From: Armatimonadota bacterium
GTDB taxonomy: Bacteria > Armatimonadota > Hebobacteria > CAIYQO01
Reading direction: 5' to 3'
Assembly: GCA_029553475.1 (NCBI GenBank)
Contig: JAKPKV010000082.1
Location: 1 to 64,000 of the forward strand
Length of the DNA stretch: 64,000 bases
Made by a program: the position numbers and the translations under genes. This document shows, in pieces, positions 1 through 7,259 of this stretch. How positions within the stretch are numbered: the stretch's first letter is position 1; every line of letters begins with the position of its first letter. The notes below the pieces were generated by a model. That model made no database searches, had not been told where the DNA came from, and saw nothing but the letters and a program-made list of their open reading frames with translations.

Positions 1-269
1 TCGGTCAGCACCTCCGGGTGCTCGCGCGCCTGGCGGCGCAAGCGACAAACCTGCCGGGGGGTGATCCGCAACTCGGCGGCAATCTGCGCCGCCGACCGTC
101 CCGCCTCCGTCAAACGCACCACCGCCAGCAGCGTTTCCGGTGGTCCCTGTCGATCTTTCACCGCCGGCACATAGAGCAGCATACCCTGTCCGTCCAGCTT
201 CTGCTGGATCAGTTTCACCAGGCTGGGCGGCAACACATCACCGGCGTTCACGATCTTGGTGACCGGCAT
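1..269 (-). CDS. HTH protein of Mor/CD3324-like type, 3' end cut by window edge
   Basis: The minus strand reads from an ATG at 269 off the left edge (89 codons visible). The protein begins MPVTKIVNAGDVLPPSLVKL, continues with a short strand region (GMLLYVPAV), and then an HTH-like stretch, AAQIAAELRITPRQVCRLRR, at about residues 60-80. This order resembles small Mor-activator or CD3324-type proteins (a 'DVLP' start, a 'YVP' strand, then a helix-turn-helix). That link is from memory of the family. GGAG lies 8 bases upstream of the ATG, and an extended -10 sits further upstream (303-311). The role is probably DNA binding, target unknown. The overlapping plus-strand frame has no such features and is treated as a shadow. 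Confidence 0.55.
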   Translation of the reverse strand, partial: MPVTKIVNAGDVLPPSLVKLIQQKLDGQGMLLYVPAVKDRQGPPETLLAVVRLTEAGRSAAQIAAELRITPRQVCRLRRQAREHPEVLT

Positions 270-302
270 CTGATCATCTCCACATCAACATTGCTGCTGA
301 CC

Positions 303-311
303 AATATACCA
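303..311 (-). promoter_or_regulatory. Extended -10 promoter for the left-edge HTH gene
   Basis: On the minus strand the sequence TGG-TATATT (TGn plus a -10 hexamer) lies about 34 bases before the ATG at 269. The -35 position is weak (TTTCGG at 17-bp spacing), so the call rests on the extended -10. The rest of 312-555 shows no gene or convincing signal. Confidence 0.35.
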
Positions 312-555
312 TACCTTTTCCGCCACCGAAAAATGGCCCAACACGCGGAACAGTGGTAAGCACGCGTTCACTAGGTGCGCCGAGGTATGGGCGAAAATCT
401 CCGGACCCACAGAAACAGAGAAAAATCGCCCTATCCGAGGCATTTTACGCTCAAATCGAGGGGGCGGCAGTCAACAGATAAGGGCGCGAAACGGGGCGTT
501 TCTACGCGTGAAACGGGCGAGATTGGGGTGGGCGGAGATTTGTTGGTGTAAAATG

Positions 556-632
556 TGGTACGCCGGGAGGGACTCGAACCCCCGACCCTCAGATCCGAAG
601 TCTGATGCTCTATCCAACTGAGCTACCGGCGC
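556..632 (-). tRNA. tRNA-Arg (anticodon TCG), CCA encoded
   Basis: On the minus strand a complete 77-nt cloverleaf can be folded: a 7-bp acceptor stem (GCGCCGG with CCGGCGT, a G-U pair at the end), D-arm GCTC/GAGC, anticodon stem TCAGA/TCTGA around loop CTTCGGA, a 5-nt variable loop, a T-arm with loop TTCGAGT, discriminator A, and an encoded CCA at 556-558. The anticodon TCG occupies 596-598, which gives arginine (CGN codons). Confidence 0.95.
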
Positions 633-641
633 GTGTCGTTC

Positions 642-670
642 ATTGTACCAGATTCACCCTGCCGGGACAA
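642..670 (-). promoter_or_regulatory. Promoter of tRNA-Arg
   Basis: Minus-strand TTGTCC (665-670), a 17-bp spacer and TACAAT (642-647). The -10 ends 9 bases before the first tRNA base, so transcription would start at or just before the mature 5' end. Confidence 0.6.
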
Positions 671-677
671 TGATGGG

Positions 678-2882
678 TCACGCCTCCTCCAGCAGGTAGC
701 ATTTCGTCTCCGGGGCGTCCAGCGCGCAGCGGATCTCCGCCGTCCGATCCGCGACGAGGGCGCCGGTGATGAGGTCGGTGACGCGGCGCGGGCCGGGGAG
801 GGCGAGGCGGCGCGGGCCGCTCTTCAGCGAGTGCAGCGCGAGCAGGCTGCTGTCGGCGAGGAGCACGTCATTTTCCTCGCAGTAGATGTGCGCGCCGGCG
901 AAGCGGGCGATGCCGCGCCAGAGCGCCGCCGGCAGCGGGGCGGCGGTGGTGAAGAGGGCGTGGTAGCCCGCGAACGATTTCAGCGCCAGCCCCACGTCGT
1001 CGCCGCCGAATTTCGACCAGGCCCAACCGAGCGGCGCGCCGTCCGTCGGGTAGAGCACCGGGCCGTAGCTGGCGGCGCCGCCGTAGATGGTGTCGGCGGG
1101 GAGGCCGGCGGTGATGGGGTGGGTGAAGTCGCAGAGCTGCACCCGCCGTGGGTAGTTCACCCGCTGACAGCTGAACTGGAAGCCCGTCAGCCGCGCCGCG
1201 TGGTCGGCGCTGATGGTGCGGCCGTCGCTGATGCCGGACCCCGGTCCCCACACGATCACCCGGCCATCGCGGCAGACTTTCTCGTGCAGCAGCGCCAGCC
1301 GGGCGTCATCCACCCGGTAGAGATTCGGGAAGTAGAGCACGCGGTGCGCGGGAAAATCGTCGCGCGCCAGATCATCCCACAGGTAGATGCGGTACGGCAC
1401 GCCGCAGCGGCTGATACCCTGCTTCTGCTCCCACATGATCGCCTCGTTCATCACGTGGCCGCTGCCGTTCGTTTCCAGGCTGGCCCGCTCGTCGAGGATC
1501 ATGGCGATGCCGGGCACGGCCGCGTGCGGCCAGTGTACCGAGGCTTTCAGCACCGCCAGCTGCCGCGCCACCACGTCGTGCATGGGCGGGTCGCTATAAT
1601 AGTCGGCGTTATGATCGGTCAGGTAGTTCATGAAGCCGCGGGTGAGCGCGGTGGCGAGGTCGCGCCAGGTGACGGCGGCGAACTCCCGCAGGTCGCGCGT
1701 CATGCCGCAGTTCCGCACGCCGCCGGCGTAGGTGCGGATGTCCTGCTCCACGAAGAAGAGCTTGTCCCCGCGTAAGGCGGTGCTGTCGGCGATGCCTTCC
1801 GGCTCAAAGATGCCGCCGGCGCCGCGGGCCTGGTAGTCATACGGCGTGCAGAGGCCGTCAATGGCGGGCAGCGCCAGCAGTGCCGTCACGTCCATATTGC
1901 CGGAGCCGGCGGCGGTTTCCGGGTAGACGATGGGCCAGGAGTCCGCCATGCTGAAGAAACCGTGATTGGACCACCCCTGCATGGGCAGTTTCAGCGTGTC
2001 GTGCAACTGCAGGCAGTGCGGCCCGCCGGCCTCGCGCGAGGCGTTCGCCTGCCGGGTGAGCAGGTCGGCGTAGAGCGTCTGTTGCAGCAGGAACCAGTCG
2101 CGCAGCGGGCGGTTCTCCCGCTCGTCCTGCCAGTAAAGCAGCGCCGCCACGTCACGGCGCGGGCCGTTGAGCCGATCGGTCGGCACGCCGATCGTCGCCA
2201 GCGACAGGTTGTCGTCGCCATACGCCCGGCGCAGCGCCGCATCGTCGCCGTAGCGCTCCGTCAAAAAACGCCGCCAGCGCGCCACCATGATCTCGCTGTG
2301 GTCGTACAGCCAGCCGCCGCAGAGCGGGCCGTGCGAGCCCTCGCACAGGTGGTAGTTGATGAAGCCCAGGCAGCGGCCCCCCCACGGGCGCGACAGGCAG
2401 AAGCGGATGTAGGCGGCGCAATAGTCGGCGGCCAGGTGCTGATGCAGGTCGGAGGCGAGCGACGGGTGGCGCTGGCGTTCGCCGGTCTCCAGCACGGCGC
2501 ACTGCTCCGGATGCAGATCATACCAGCTCTGCGGCGGGCGCGCCTGGAAGCGGATGATGAGGTAGGCATCGGGCCGCTGCGCCAGCACGAAGGCCGGCCC
2601 CTCGTCCAGCTTCTCCAGCGAGAGGTGCTGCGGCGCGGCGAAGATGGTGTCGCCCTCCCAGAAATTGTCCTGCGTGAACTTGTGCTCCCAGCGCTGCGGC
2701 ACGCTCATCAGGTAGATGTCCAAATCGTGCCGGGCGAAGCGGCGCACGCACGCGCGCCACACCGGGTCAAAGTCCGGCCGGCCCATCGCCGGCGGCGAAT
2801 ACATCGCCAGGTTGCGCGGCACGCCGTCAATGCTGACGAGGGTGCGGCCGTTCACGCAGGTGAGCTGGAGGGTGCTGCGCAT
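678..2882 (-). CDS. GH42-like beta-galactosidase-type glycoside hydrolase
   Basis: A 734-residue protein without a signal peptide, so probably cytoplasmic. The first ~400 residues look like a TIM barrel of the GH42/GH-A type. Candidate catalytic acids are Glu181 (in INYHLCEGSHG) and Glu379 (in LFFVEQDIRTY), the latter sitting where a nucleophile would be. Residues ~500-650 (HRVLYFPNLYRVDDARLALL, then VIVWGPGSGISDG) resemble the beta-galactosidase trimerisation (GATase-like) domain, and a short beta tail closes the protein. GGAGG lies just upstream of the ATG at 2882. It is transcribed alone toward the tRNA gene. The substrate cannot be read from the sequence; GH42 proteins act on beta-galactosides, but divergent members have other specificities. 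Confidence 0.75.
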   Translation of the reverse strand: MRSTLQLTCVNGRTLVSIDGVPRNLAMYSPPAMGRPDFDPVWRACVRRFARHDLDIYLMSVPQRWEHKFTQDNFWEGDTIFAAPQHLSLEKLDEGPAFVLAQRPDAYLIIRFQARPPQSWYDLHPEQCAVLETGERQRHPSLASDLHQHLAADYCAAYIRFCLSRPWGGRCLGFINYHLCEGSHGPLCGGWLYDHSEIMVARWRRFLTERYGDDAALRRAYGDDNLSLATIGVPTDRLNGPRRDVAALLYWQDERENRPLRDWFLLQQTLYADLLTRQANASREAGGPHCLQLHDTLKLPMQGWSNHGFFSMADSWPIVYPETAAGSGNMDVTALLALPAIDGLCTPYDYQARGAGGIFEPEGIADSTALRGDKLFFVEQDIRTYAGGVRNCGMTRDLREFAAVTWRDLATALTRGFMNYLTDHNADYYSDPPMHDVVARQLAVLKASVHWPHAAVPGIAMILDERASLETNGSGHVMNEAIMWEQKQGISRCGVPYRIYLWDDLARDDFPAHRVLYFPNLYRVDDARLALLHEKVCRDGRVIVWGPGSGISDGRTISADHAARLTGFQFSCQRVNYPRRVQLCDFTHPITAGLPADTIYGGAASYGPVLYPTDGAPLGWAWSKFGGDDVGLALKSFAGYHALFTTAAPLPAALWRGIARFAGAHIYCEENDVLLADSSLLALHSLKSGPRRLALPGPRRVTDLITGALVADRTAEIRCALDAPETKCYLLEEA

Positions 2883-3259
2883 GGGAGCCTCCGGTGTGCG
2901 AGTGAGCCGTGGTCATCTGTAATGACCAGGGAAACCTTCGCCGAAAGGGAGCGGGTTCCTGCCGGGGGCGTCGTGGAGCGGTGGGGACGGGCTGGTTGGG
3001 TTCGAGTACGATGGGCGACTACCCCTGTTACTCCCCGATGGCTTTTATGCGTTTTCGCGAAACGGGTGGCATGCGCATACAGGCCAGGTGACCAAACCAT
3101 CCCGTTCGTAGTGAGGCACGCAGCGGAGCGGAGTGCCGTGCGAGTATGGGAAAACGTACCGATTGCATAACTGAACGGCACTCCGCTCCGCTGCGTGCCT
3201 CACTACGAACGAGTTCTAGTGTTACCGGGGACGGAGGGGGATCCGCGCCGGCTCGCCCC
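2883..3259. other. Gene-free stretch carrying palindromic repeats
   Basis: A 377-base stretch between the GH42-like gene start and the end of lysS. It contains the perfect inverted repeat annotated separately (3103-3211). Just left of it, about 3085-3109, is a segment whose minus strand reads ACGAACGGGATGGT, a word that recurs at about 28957-28970. No coding region is supported. Confidence 0.6.
3103..3211. repeat. Perfect 37-bp inverted repeat, each arm a hairpin (family R1)
   Basis: The arms 3103-3139 and 3175-3211 are exact reverse complements separated by 35 bases. Each arm also folds on itself: GGCAC (3115-3119) pairs with GTGCC (3133-3137) around a 13-nt loop. A diverged single arm occurs at about 10168-10201 with a changed but still paired stem. 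It lies between the two minus-strand genes, GH42-like and lysS. Confidence 0.85.
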
Positions 3260-4753
3260 CTACGCCTCGTCCTCCTCCTCCGTCCCCTTCTCCGGCTTCA
3301 ATTGCGGAAAGAGGATGACGTCGCGGATGCTGGGGCTGTCGGTGAGGAGCATGACCAGGCGGTCAATGCCGATGCCGAGGCCGCCGGTGGGGGGGAGGCC
3401 GTATTCGAGGGCGCGGAGGTAGTCCTCATCCATCGGGTGGGCTTCTTCGTCGCCGGCGGCGCGCTCGCGCACCTGCTCTTCAAACCGCACGCGCTGGTCA
3501 AGGGGGTCGTTCAGCTCGCTGAAGGCGTTCGCCAGCTCGCGCCCGGCGGCGTAGACCTCAAAACGCTCGGCCATCTCCGGGTCGTCGCGCCGGCGTTTGG
3601 CCAATGGCGAGATGGCGGTGGGAAAATCGGTGATGAAGGTGGGCTGCACGATCTGCTCCTCGACGAATGCTTCGAAGAGGTTGTTGATGAGGGTGGACAG
3701 GGTGGCGCGCTCGTCCACGTGCACCCCCAGCGCGCGGCAGAGCGCCTGCGCCGACGCGAAATCGCGCAGCTTGGACGTGTCAATGCCGCCGAATTCGCGC
3801 AGCGAATCGAAGAGCGAGATGCGCCGCCAGGGCGGGGTGAGGTCAAGGGTCTGCCCCTGGTACGCGAAGACCAGCGTGCCCCGCGTCGCCAGCGCGGCGG
3901 CGGCGAAGAGCTCCTCGCACAGGCGCATCATGTCCTCGAAATTCGCGTAGGCCTCGTAGACCTCCAGCATGGTGAATTCGGGGTTGTGCTTGGTGCTGAT
4001 GCCCTCGTTGCGAAAATTGCGGTTGATCTCGTAGACCTTCTCCAGCCCGCCGACGATGAGGCGCTTCAGGTACAGCTCCGGGGCGATACGCAGGTACAGG
4101 TCAATGTCCAGCGCGTTGTGGTGGGTGATGAAGGGCCGCGCGGCGGCGCCGCCGGGAATGGCCTGCATCATCGGCGTCTCCACCTCCAGGAAGCCACGGC
4201 CGTCGAGCAGCGCGCGGAGGGCCTGCACGGCGCGGCTGCGCGCGATAAAGGTCTCGCGCACCTCCGGGTTGACGATCAGGTCCACGTAGCGCCGGCGGTA
4301 GCGCGTCTCCACGTCCTTCAGCCCGTGCCATTCTTCCGGCAGCGGGCGCAGCGCTTTGGTGAGAATGTCGAAGCTGCTGACATGCACGGAGATTTCCCCC
4401 GTGCGCGTGCGAAAGACGTAGCCCTCGATGCCCAGGATGTCGCCGATATCCACCAGCTTCAGGCGTTCGTAGGCGTCCGCGCCCAGGTCGTCGAAGCGGA
4501 AAAACCCCTGGATTTGCCCGGAGGCGTCCTGCAGGTGCATGAAGGTGACCTTGCCCTGGCCGCGGCGGCTCATCACCCGCCCGGCCACGCGCACCGTCTG
4601 GTGCTCCATCGCCTCGAAATTCTCGAGGATCTCCTTCGCCAGGTGCGTGCGCCGATACTCCGTCACTAGGAAGGGATTGCGCCCCTCCGCCTCCAGCGCC
4701 CGCAGCTTTGCCAGCCGCTGCGCCATGATCTCGTGCAATACGCCGTCCGCCAC
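3260..4753 (-). CDS. lysS: Lysine--tRNA ligase (class II)
   Basis: Charges tRNA-Lys with lysine in the cytoplasm. The 497-residue protein has the standard order: an N-terminal helix, an OB-fold anticodon-binding domain (~55-155, VRVAGRVMSRRGQGKVTFMH), then the class II catalytic core. The core contains motif 2 (NRNFRNEGISTKHNPEFT), preceded by RIAPELYLKRLIVGG, and motif 3 near the C-terminus (GGLGIGIDRLVMLL). Length is normal for the family. The start is a GTG at 4753 with AAGGGGAA about 8 bases upstream. A weak minus-strand promoter (GCGACA, 18 bp, TATAGT at 4805-4810) precedes it. It is divergent from the small gene at 5024. Confidence 0.97.
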   Translation of the reverse strand: MADGVLHEIMAQRLAKLRALEAEGRNPFLVTEYRRTHLAKEILENFEAMEHQTVRVAGRVMSRRGQGKVTFMHLQDASGQIQGFFRFDDLGADAYERLKLVDIGDILGIEGYVFRTRTGEISVHVSSFDILTKALRPLPEEWHGLKDVETRYRRRYVDLIVNPEVRETFIARSRAVQALRALLDGRGFLEVETPMMQAIPGGAAARPFITHHNALDIDLYLRIAPELYLKRLIVGGLEKVYEINRNFRNEGISTKHNPEFTMLEVYEAYANFEDMMRLCEELFAAAALATRGTLVFAYQGQTLDLTPPWRRISLFDSLREFGGIDTSKLRDFASAQALCRALGVHVDERATLSTLINNLFEAFVEEQIVQPTFITDFPTAISPLAKRRRDDPEMAERFEVYAAGRELANAFSELNDPLDQRVRFEEQVRERAAGDEEAHPMDEDYLRALEYGLPPTGGLGIGIDRLVMLLTDSPSIRDVILFPQLKPEKGTEEEDEA

Positions 4754-4852
4754 GTTCGTTCCCCTTACAGCAGGAAGGCGGCGCCGGGGCGCCGCACTGG
4801 CGATACTATAGCATAAAATGCGGAAATCTGTCGCCGCTGCCGCTGTTCGCTA

Positions 4853-4881
4853 TTGACATGGATACAGACGTTTGCTATAGT
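4853..4881 (+). promoter_or_regulatory. Near-consensus sigma-70-type promoter of the small gene at 5024
   Basis: TTGACA (4853-4858), a spacer of exactly 17 bases, and TATAGT (4876-4881). This is the strongest promoter I see in the window. The start site would be near 4888, leaving a leader of about 135 bases that contains the hairpin ACGCCT-GACGG-AGGCGT (4919-4935). Confidence 0.8.
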
Positions 4882-5023
4882 GCCGATACTACCGCTCAGC
4901 GAAGGGAGGGCAAGCCCGACGCCTGACGGAGGCGTGACGCACCTGATCGTTTGCGCCTGTGGATGACGAGGGCGGCGCCGTCCAGACGCGCGCGAGGCAT
5001 TGTGTGACGTGAGGAGGTACCCC

Positions 5024-5194
5024 ATGCAGCGAGTGATGATGGAAGTCCATCCCATCGAGGCCAATTTTTTGCGGCAGGTGCGCCGCTGGCGCTTCGGCAT
5101 CGTGAAGGAGATCAAAATCGAAGACGGGCTGCCCATGCTGGCGGAGTTCGTGCACGAGCGGGTGCGCTTTGACAAGGCCGCCGAGGAGCGGTGA
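5024..5194 (+). CDS. Small conserved-looking protein of unknown function (56 aa)
   Basis: The ATG at 5024 follows an ideal ribosome site, GAGGAGGT (5011-5018), and is served by the promoter at 4853-4881, so this very short gene is probably real. The protein (MQRVMMEVHPIEANFLRQ onward) has an amphipathic helix, then FGIVKEIKIEDGLPMLAE, then VHERVRFD. The pattern 'fG-x-v-x-x-I-x-I-x-D-G-x-p' recalls small YezD/DUF2292-type proteins, but the match is too loose to assign. No membrane segment or cysteine pair is visible. The long structured leader suggests regulation after initiation. Function unknown. Confidence 0.6.
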   Translation: MQRVMMEVHPIEANFLRQVRRWRFGIVKEIKIEDGLPMLAEFVHERVRFDKAAEER

Positions 5195-5255
5195 GCGCGG
5201 GGGCGGCGTTCTCCGCCGCCCAACCTCTCCCCAACCCCCATTTGCGTCAGCGCCC

Positions 5256-5528
5256 GTGCTCGTACTCGCATACGGGCTGCGCTTCTTCACCTCGCGTCTG
5301 ATCGCCAGGGGTAGCGGGTCGTCACCTTGTCCCGTGTCGTGTAGTCCGCGCCCTCCGCGGCGCGTGTGGCCAACATGCGACACCGTGTCCGACACCACCA
5401 TCGGCGGGCACGGTGTAGAAATGCGGAAACACGCGCCGCGGAGGGCGCGGACTACAGGGCAAGTAACACCGCGCTCGGCTTCAGCACACCGTTTCGAGCA
5501 CGAGTACGAGTTACGAGCACGAGTACGA
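5256..5528. repeat. R2 element: inverted GAGTACGAG/GAGCACGAG repeats
   Basis: CGTGCTCGTACTCG at the left (about 5255-5268) is complementary to the repeated CGAGCACGAGTACGAG at the right (5495-5510, and again 5514-5528). The same arrangement recurs at 32013-32122, where the right block again begins TTTCGAG. The short degenerate 6-mer units (CGAGNA) and the inverted layout at two distant loci indicate a dispersed element. Confidence 0.7.
5341..5455. repeat. R3 element: perfect 27-bp inverted repeat with internal hairpin
   Basis: The arms 5341-5367 and 5429-5455 are exact reverse complements. The 61-base interior carries an inner hairpin (5381-5415, CACCGTG with CACGGTG). The interior core (about 31 bases, 5383-5413) recurs at 20572-20602 with 2-3 mismatches, again preceded by GTAGTCCGC. 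This identifies a dispersed family. Confidence 0.8.
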
Positions 5529-5562
5529 AGGAGACGCGAACGGTATGGGCAGTCTCCCCACG

Positions 5563-6582
5563 TTAGACCCGTTCCGCGCTGAACGCTTCGTAGTCGTCGA
5601 GCATGGCGCGCAGCAGCGCCGGGGTATCGAGGCCGTAGGGGCAGTGATCGCGACAGTGGCCGCAGTCTACGCACGCGCGGATGCGGCCCATGTTGGCGCG
5701 CCAGTCGTCGGTGAGGAACTGCGCGAAGGGCATGCGGCGCAGCAGCAGCTTCATGCGGGCGGCCATGGGGATGGGGATGCCCGCCGGGCAGGGCAGGCAA
5801 TAGCCGCAGGCGCGGCAGAAGGCGCCGGCCAGGTCGTCGCGGTCGCGGGCGATGGCGGCTAGCGCCGCAGCGTCGAGGGCGGGCGGGTTCGCGTCGAGGG
5901 CGAGGAGCTCCTCCAGCTCATGCATGTGCTGGATGCCCCAGATCGGCACCACGGTGTCATACTGCCGCAGGAAGGCGAAAGCGGTGCGGGCGTGGGTGAG
6001 CAGGCCGCCGCAGAGCGGCTTCATGGCGATGAGGCCGACGTCATGCGCCGCGCAGTGGGCGATGATCGCCAGATCGTCGTCAGTGGAGAGGTGGCTCACC
6101 GGGAACTGCAGCGTGGCGTACAGGCCGGACGCCACCGCCGCCCGCGCGCGCTCCAGGCTGTGGTTGGAGATGCCGGGGAAGCGGATTTTCCCCTGGGCGC
6201 GCGCGTCCAGCAGCCCCGCGTAGGCCGAGTCGGGGTCATCCGGGTCGGGCAGCGGGCCGGGGTTGTGCAGCTGCAGGATATCCACGTAGTCGGTGCGCAG
6301 GCCGCGCAGGCTCGTCTCCAGGTCGGCGAGCACGCCGGCCTTCGTCGTCGCGCCGCTTTTCGTGGCGATGACGATGCGGTCGCGCACGTCGCCCAGCGCG
6401 CGGCCGATCTTCTCCTCGCTGTCGGTATAGGCGCGCGCGGTATCGTAGAAGGTGATGCCGGCGTCATACGCGCGCCGCAGGATATGCGTCGCTTCCGCGG
6501 CGTCGGTGCGCTGCAGCGGCAGCACGCCGAAGGCGGTGCGGGTGACGGTGAGGCCCGTTTTCCCGAGTCGGGTGGTGTGCAT
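5563..6582 (-). CDS. Aldo/keto reductase with C-terminal ferredoxin-type cysteines
   Basis: A 339-residue AKR-fold oxidoreductase. The AKR tetrad is visible: Asp47 and Tyr52 (FYDTARAY), Lys75 (IATKSG) and His106 (DILQLHN). The C-terminus adds two cysteine clusters, CRACGYCLPCP (from 256) and CVDCGHCRDHCP (from 304), the pattern of a 4Fe-4S-binding subgroup of AKRs. The second cluster is the fuller match to a CxxCxxCxxxCP ligand set. It probably reduces an aldehyde or sugar-derived carbonyl in the cytoplasm; the substrate is unknown. The start codon overlaps the stop of the upstream ORF6N gene by one base (TAATG), so the two are translationally coupled. Confidence 0.9.
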   Translation of the reverse strand: MHTTRLGKTGLTVTRTAFGVLPLQRTDAAEATHILRRAYDAGITFYDTARAYTDSEEKIGRALGDVRDRIVIATKSGATTKAGVLADLETSLRGLRTDYVDILQLHNPGPLPDPDDPDSAYAGLLDARAQGKIRFPGISNHSLERARAAVASGLYATLQFPVSHLSTDDDLAIIAHCAAHDVGLIAMKPLCGGLLTHARTAFAFLRQYDTVVPIWGIQHMHELEELLALDANPPALDAAALAAIARDRDDLAGAFCRACGYCLPCPAGIPIPMAARMKLLLRRMPFAQFLTDDWRANMGRIRACVDCGHCRDHCPYGLDTPALLRAMLDDYEAFSAERV

Positions 6583-7160
6583 TACCCGTCCGTTTCGTCG
6601 TCAACGCGAAAGCCGATGCGCCGTCGTGATGCTGTCGGAGGCGCCATCAGCGCGCGCACCGCTTCCAGCAACGCCTCAATGTGCGTTTCCACCGTATCCA
6701 GGCGGTCATCGTGTTCATGGATGAGCTGCAGGCTCGCGAGCAGCTTCCGCTCCAGCCGCTCCAGCTTCAGTGCCATTTCCCCATGCGCGGCCAGCATCGC
6801 CCGCTGCTGCACGAAGGCGCGCACGACGTAGACGCTCACCTCGACAGCCGTAGGGGTATTCAAAATAGATGCGGCCATCACCGCGCCGTGCTCGGTGAAG
6901 GCATAGGGTAGTGATGGCGAGAACTTGAGCCGGCTGAGGTTATCGCAAATTGCGATAACCTCAGCCTTTTCAGCCTCTGTGAGCTGAAACATGAAGTCTT
7001 CAGGGAATCGCTCACGATTACGCTTTACCTGCTCGTTAAGACGCATCGTGGATATCCCATACAGACGTGCTAAATCTCTGTCCAAGATCACCCGCTGTCC
7101 ACGGATGGTCAGGATCGTGGCCGAAATGGCATCAACCGGGACGAGTACGTGCTCCGTCAT
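6582..7160 (-). CDS. ORF6N-domain protein (phage antirepressor-like)
   Basis: A 192-residue protein whose first ~90 residues match the ORF6N/KilA-type pattern: TIRGQRVILDRDLARLYGI, then LNEQVKRNRERFPEDFMFQL, then LPYAFTEHGAVMAASIL. The second half is a predicted long helix or coiled coil. ORF6N domains are typical of phage-derived DNA-binding or antirepressor proteins and are also found scattered in chromosomes. No other phage gene is nearby. It couples by TAATG to the aldo/keto reductase and lies 99 bases after the toroid protein gene. There is no good ribosome site at the ATG (GGGGGCCACC precedes it), so the start is less certain than the fold. Confidence 0.85.
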   Translation of the reverse strand: MTEHVLVPVDAISATILTIRGQRVILDRDLARLYGISTMRLNEQVKRNRERFPEDFMFQLTEAEKAEVIAICDNLSRLKFSPSLPYAFTEHGAVMAASILNTPTAVEVSVYVVRAFVQQRAMLAAHGEMALKLERLERKLLASLQLIHEHDDRLDTVETHIEALLEAVRALMAPPTASRRRIGFRVDDETDG

Positions 7161-7259
7161 GGTGGCCCCCGCTCATCATGGCGCCGTTATGCAGCGTTGA
7201 TGTCAGGTTCTCTCTCGTCAGGAATAATTCCTTGTCGCATGCACGATGCCCGTGCGTGG

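Larger units (their letters stand above)
5195..5562. other. Gene-free stretch with nested repeats R2 and R3
   Basis: A 368-base stretch between the small gene and the aldo/keto reductase 3' end. It holds outer GAGCACGAGTACGAG-type repeats at 5256-5268 and 5495-5528 (family R2) and, between them, a perfect 27-bp inverted repeat 5341-5367/5429-5455 (family R3). No coding frame is supported. Confidence 0.6.

Noticed and set aside
18-359. Plus-strand open frame of 113 codons at the left edge
   Set aside because: Low-complexity Arg/Gln composition and antisense to an HTH gene with its own ribosome site and promoter.
4888-5023. Riboswitch in the leader of the small gene
   Set aside because: A hairpin is present, but no known riboswitch core (such as cobalamin, c-di-GMP or SAM motifs) could be matched.
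4889-5800. Long minus-strand frame over the small gene and repeats
   Set aside because: Pro/Arg/His-rich shadow covering R2, R3 and the well-supported plus-strand gene at 5024.
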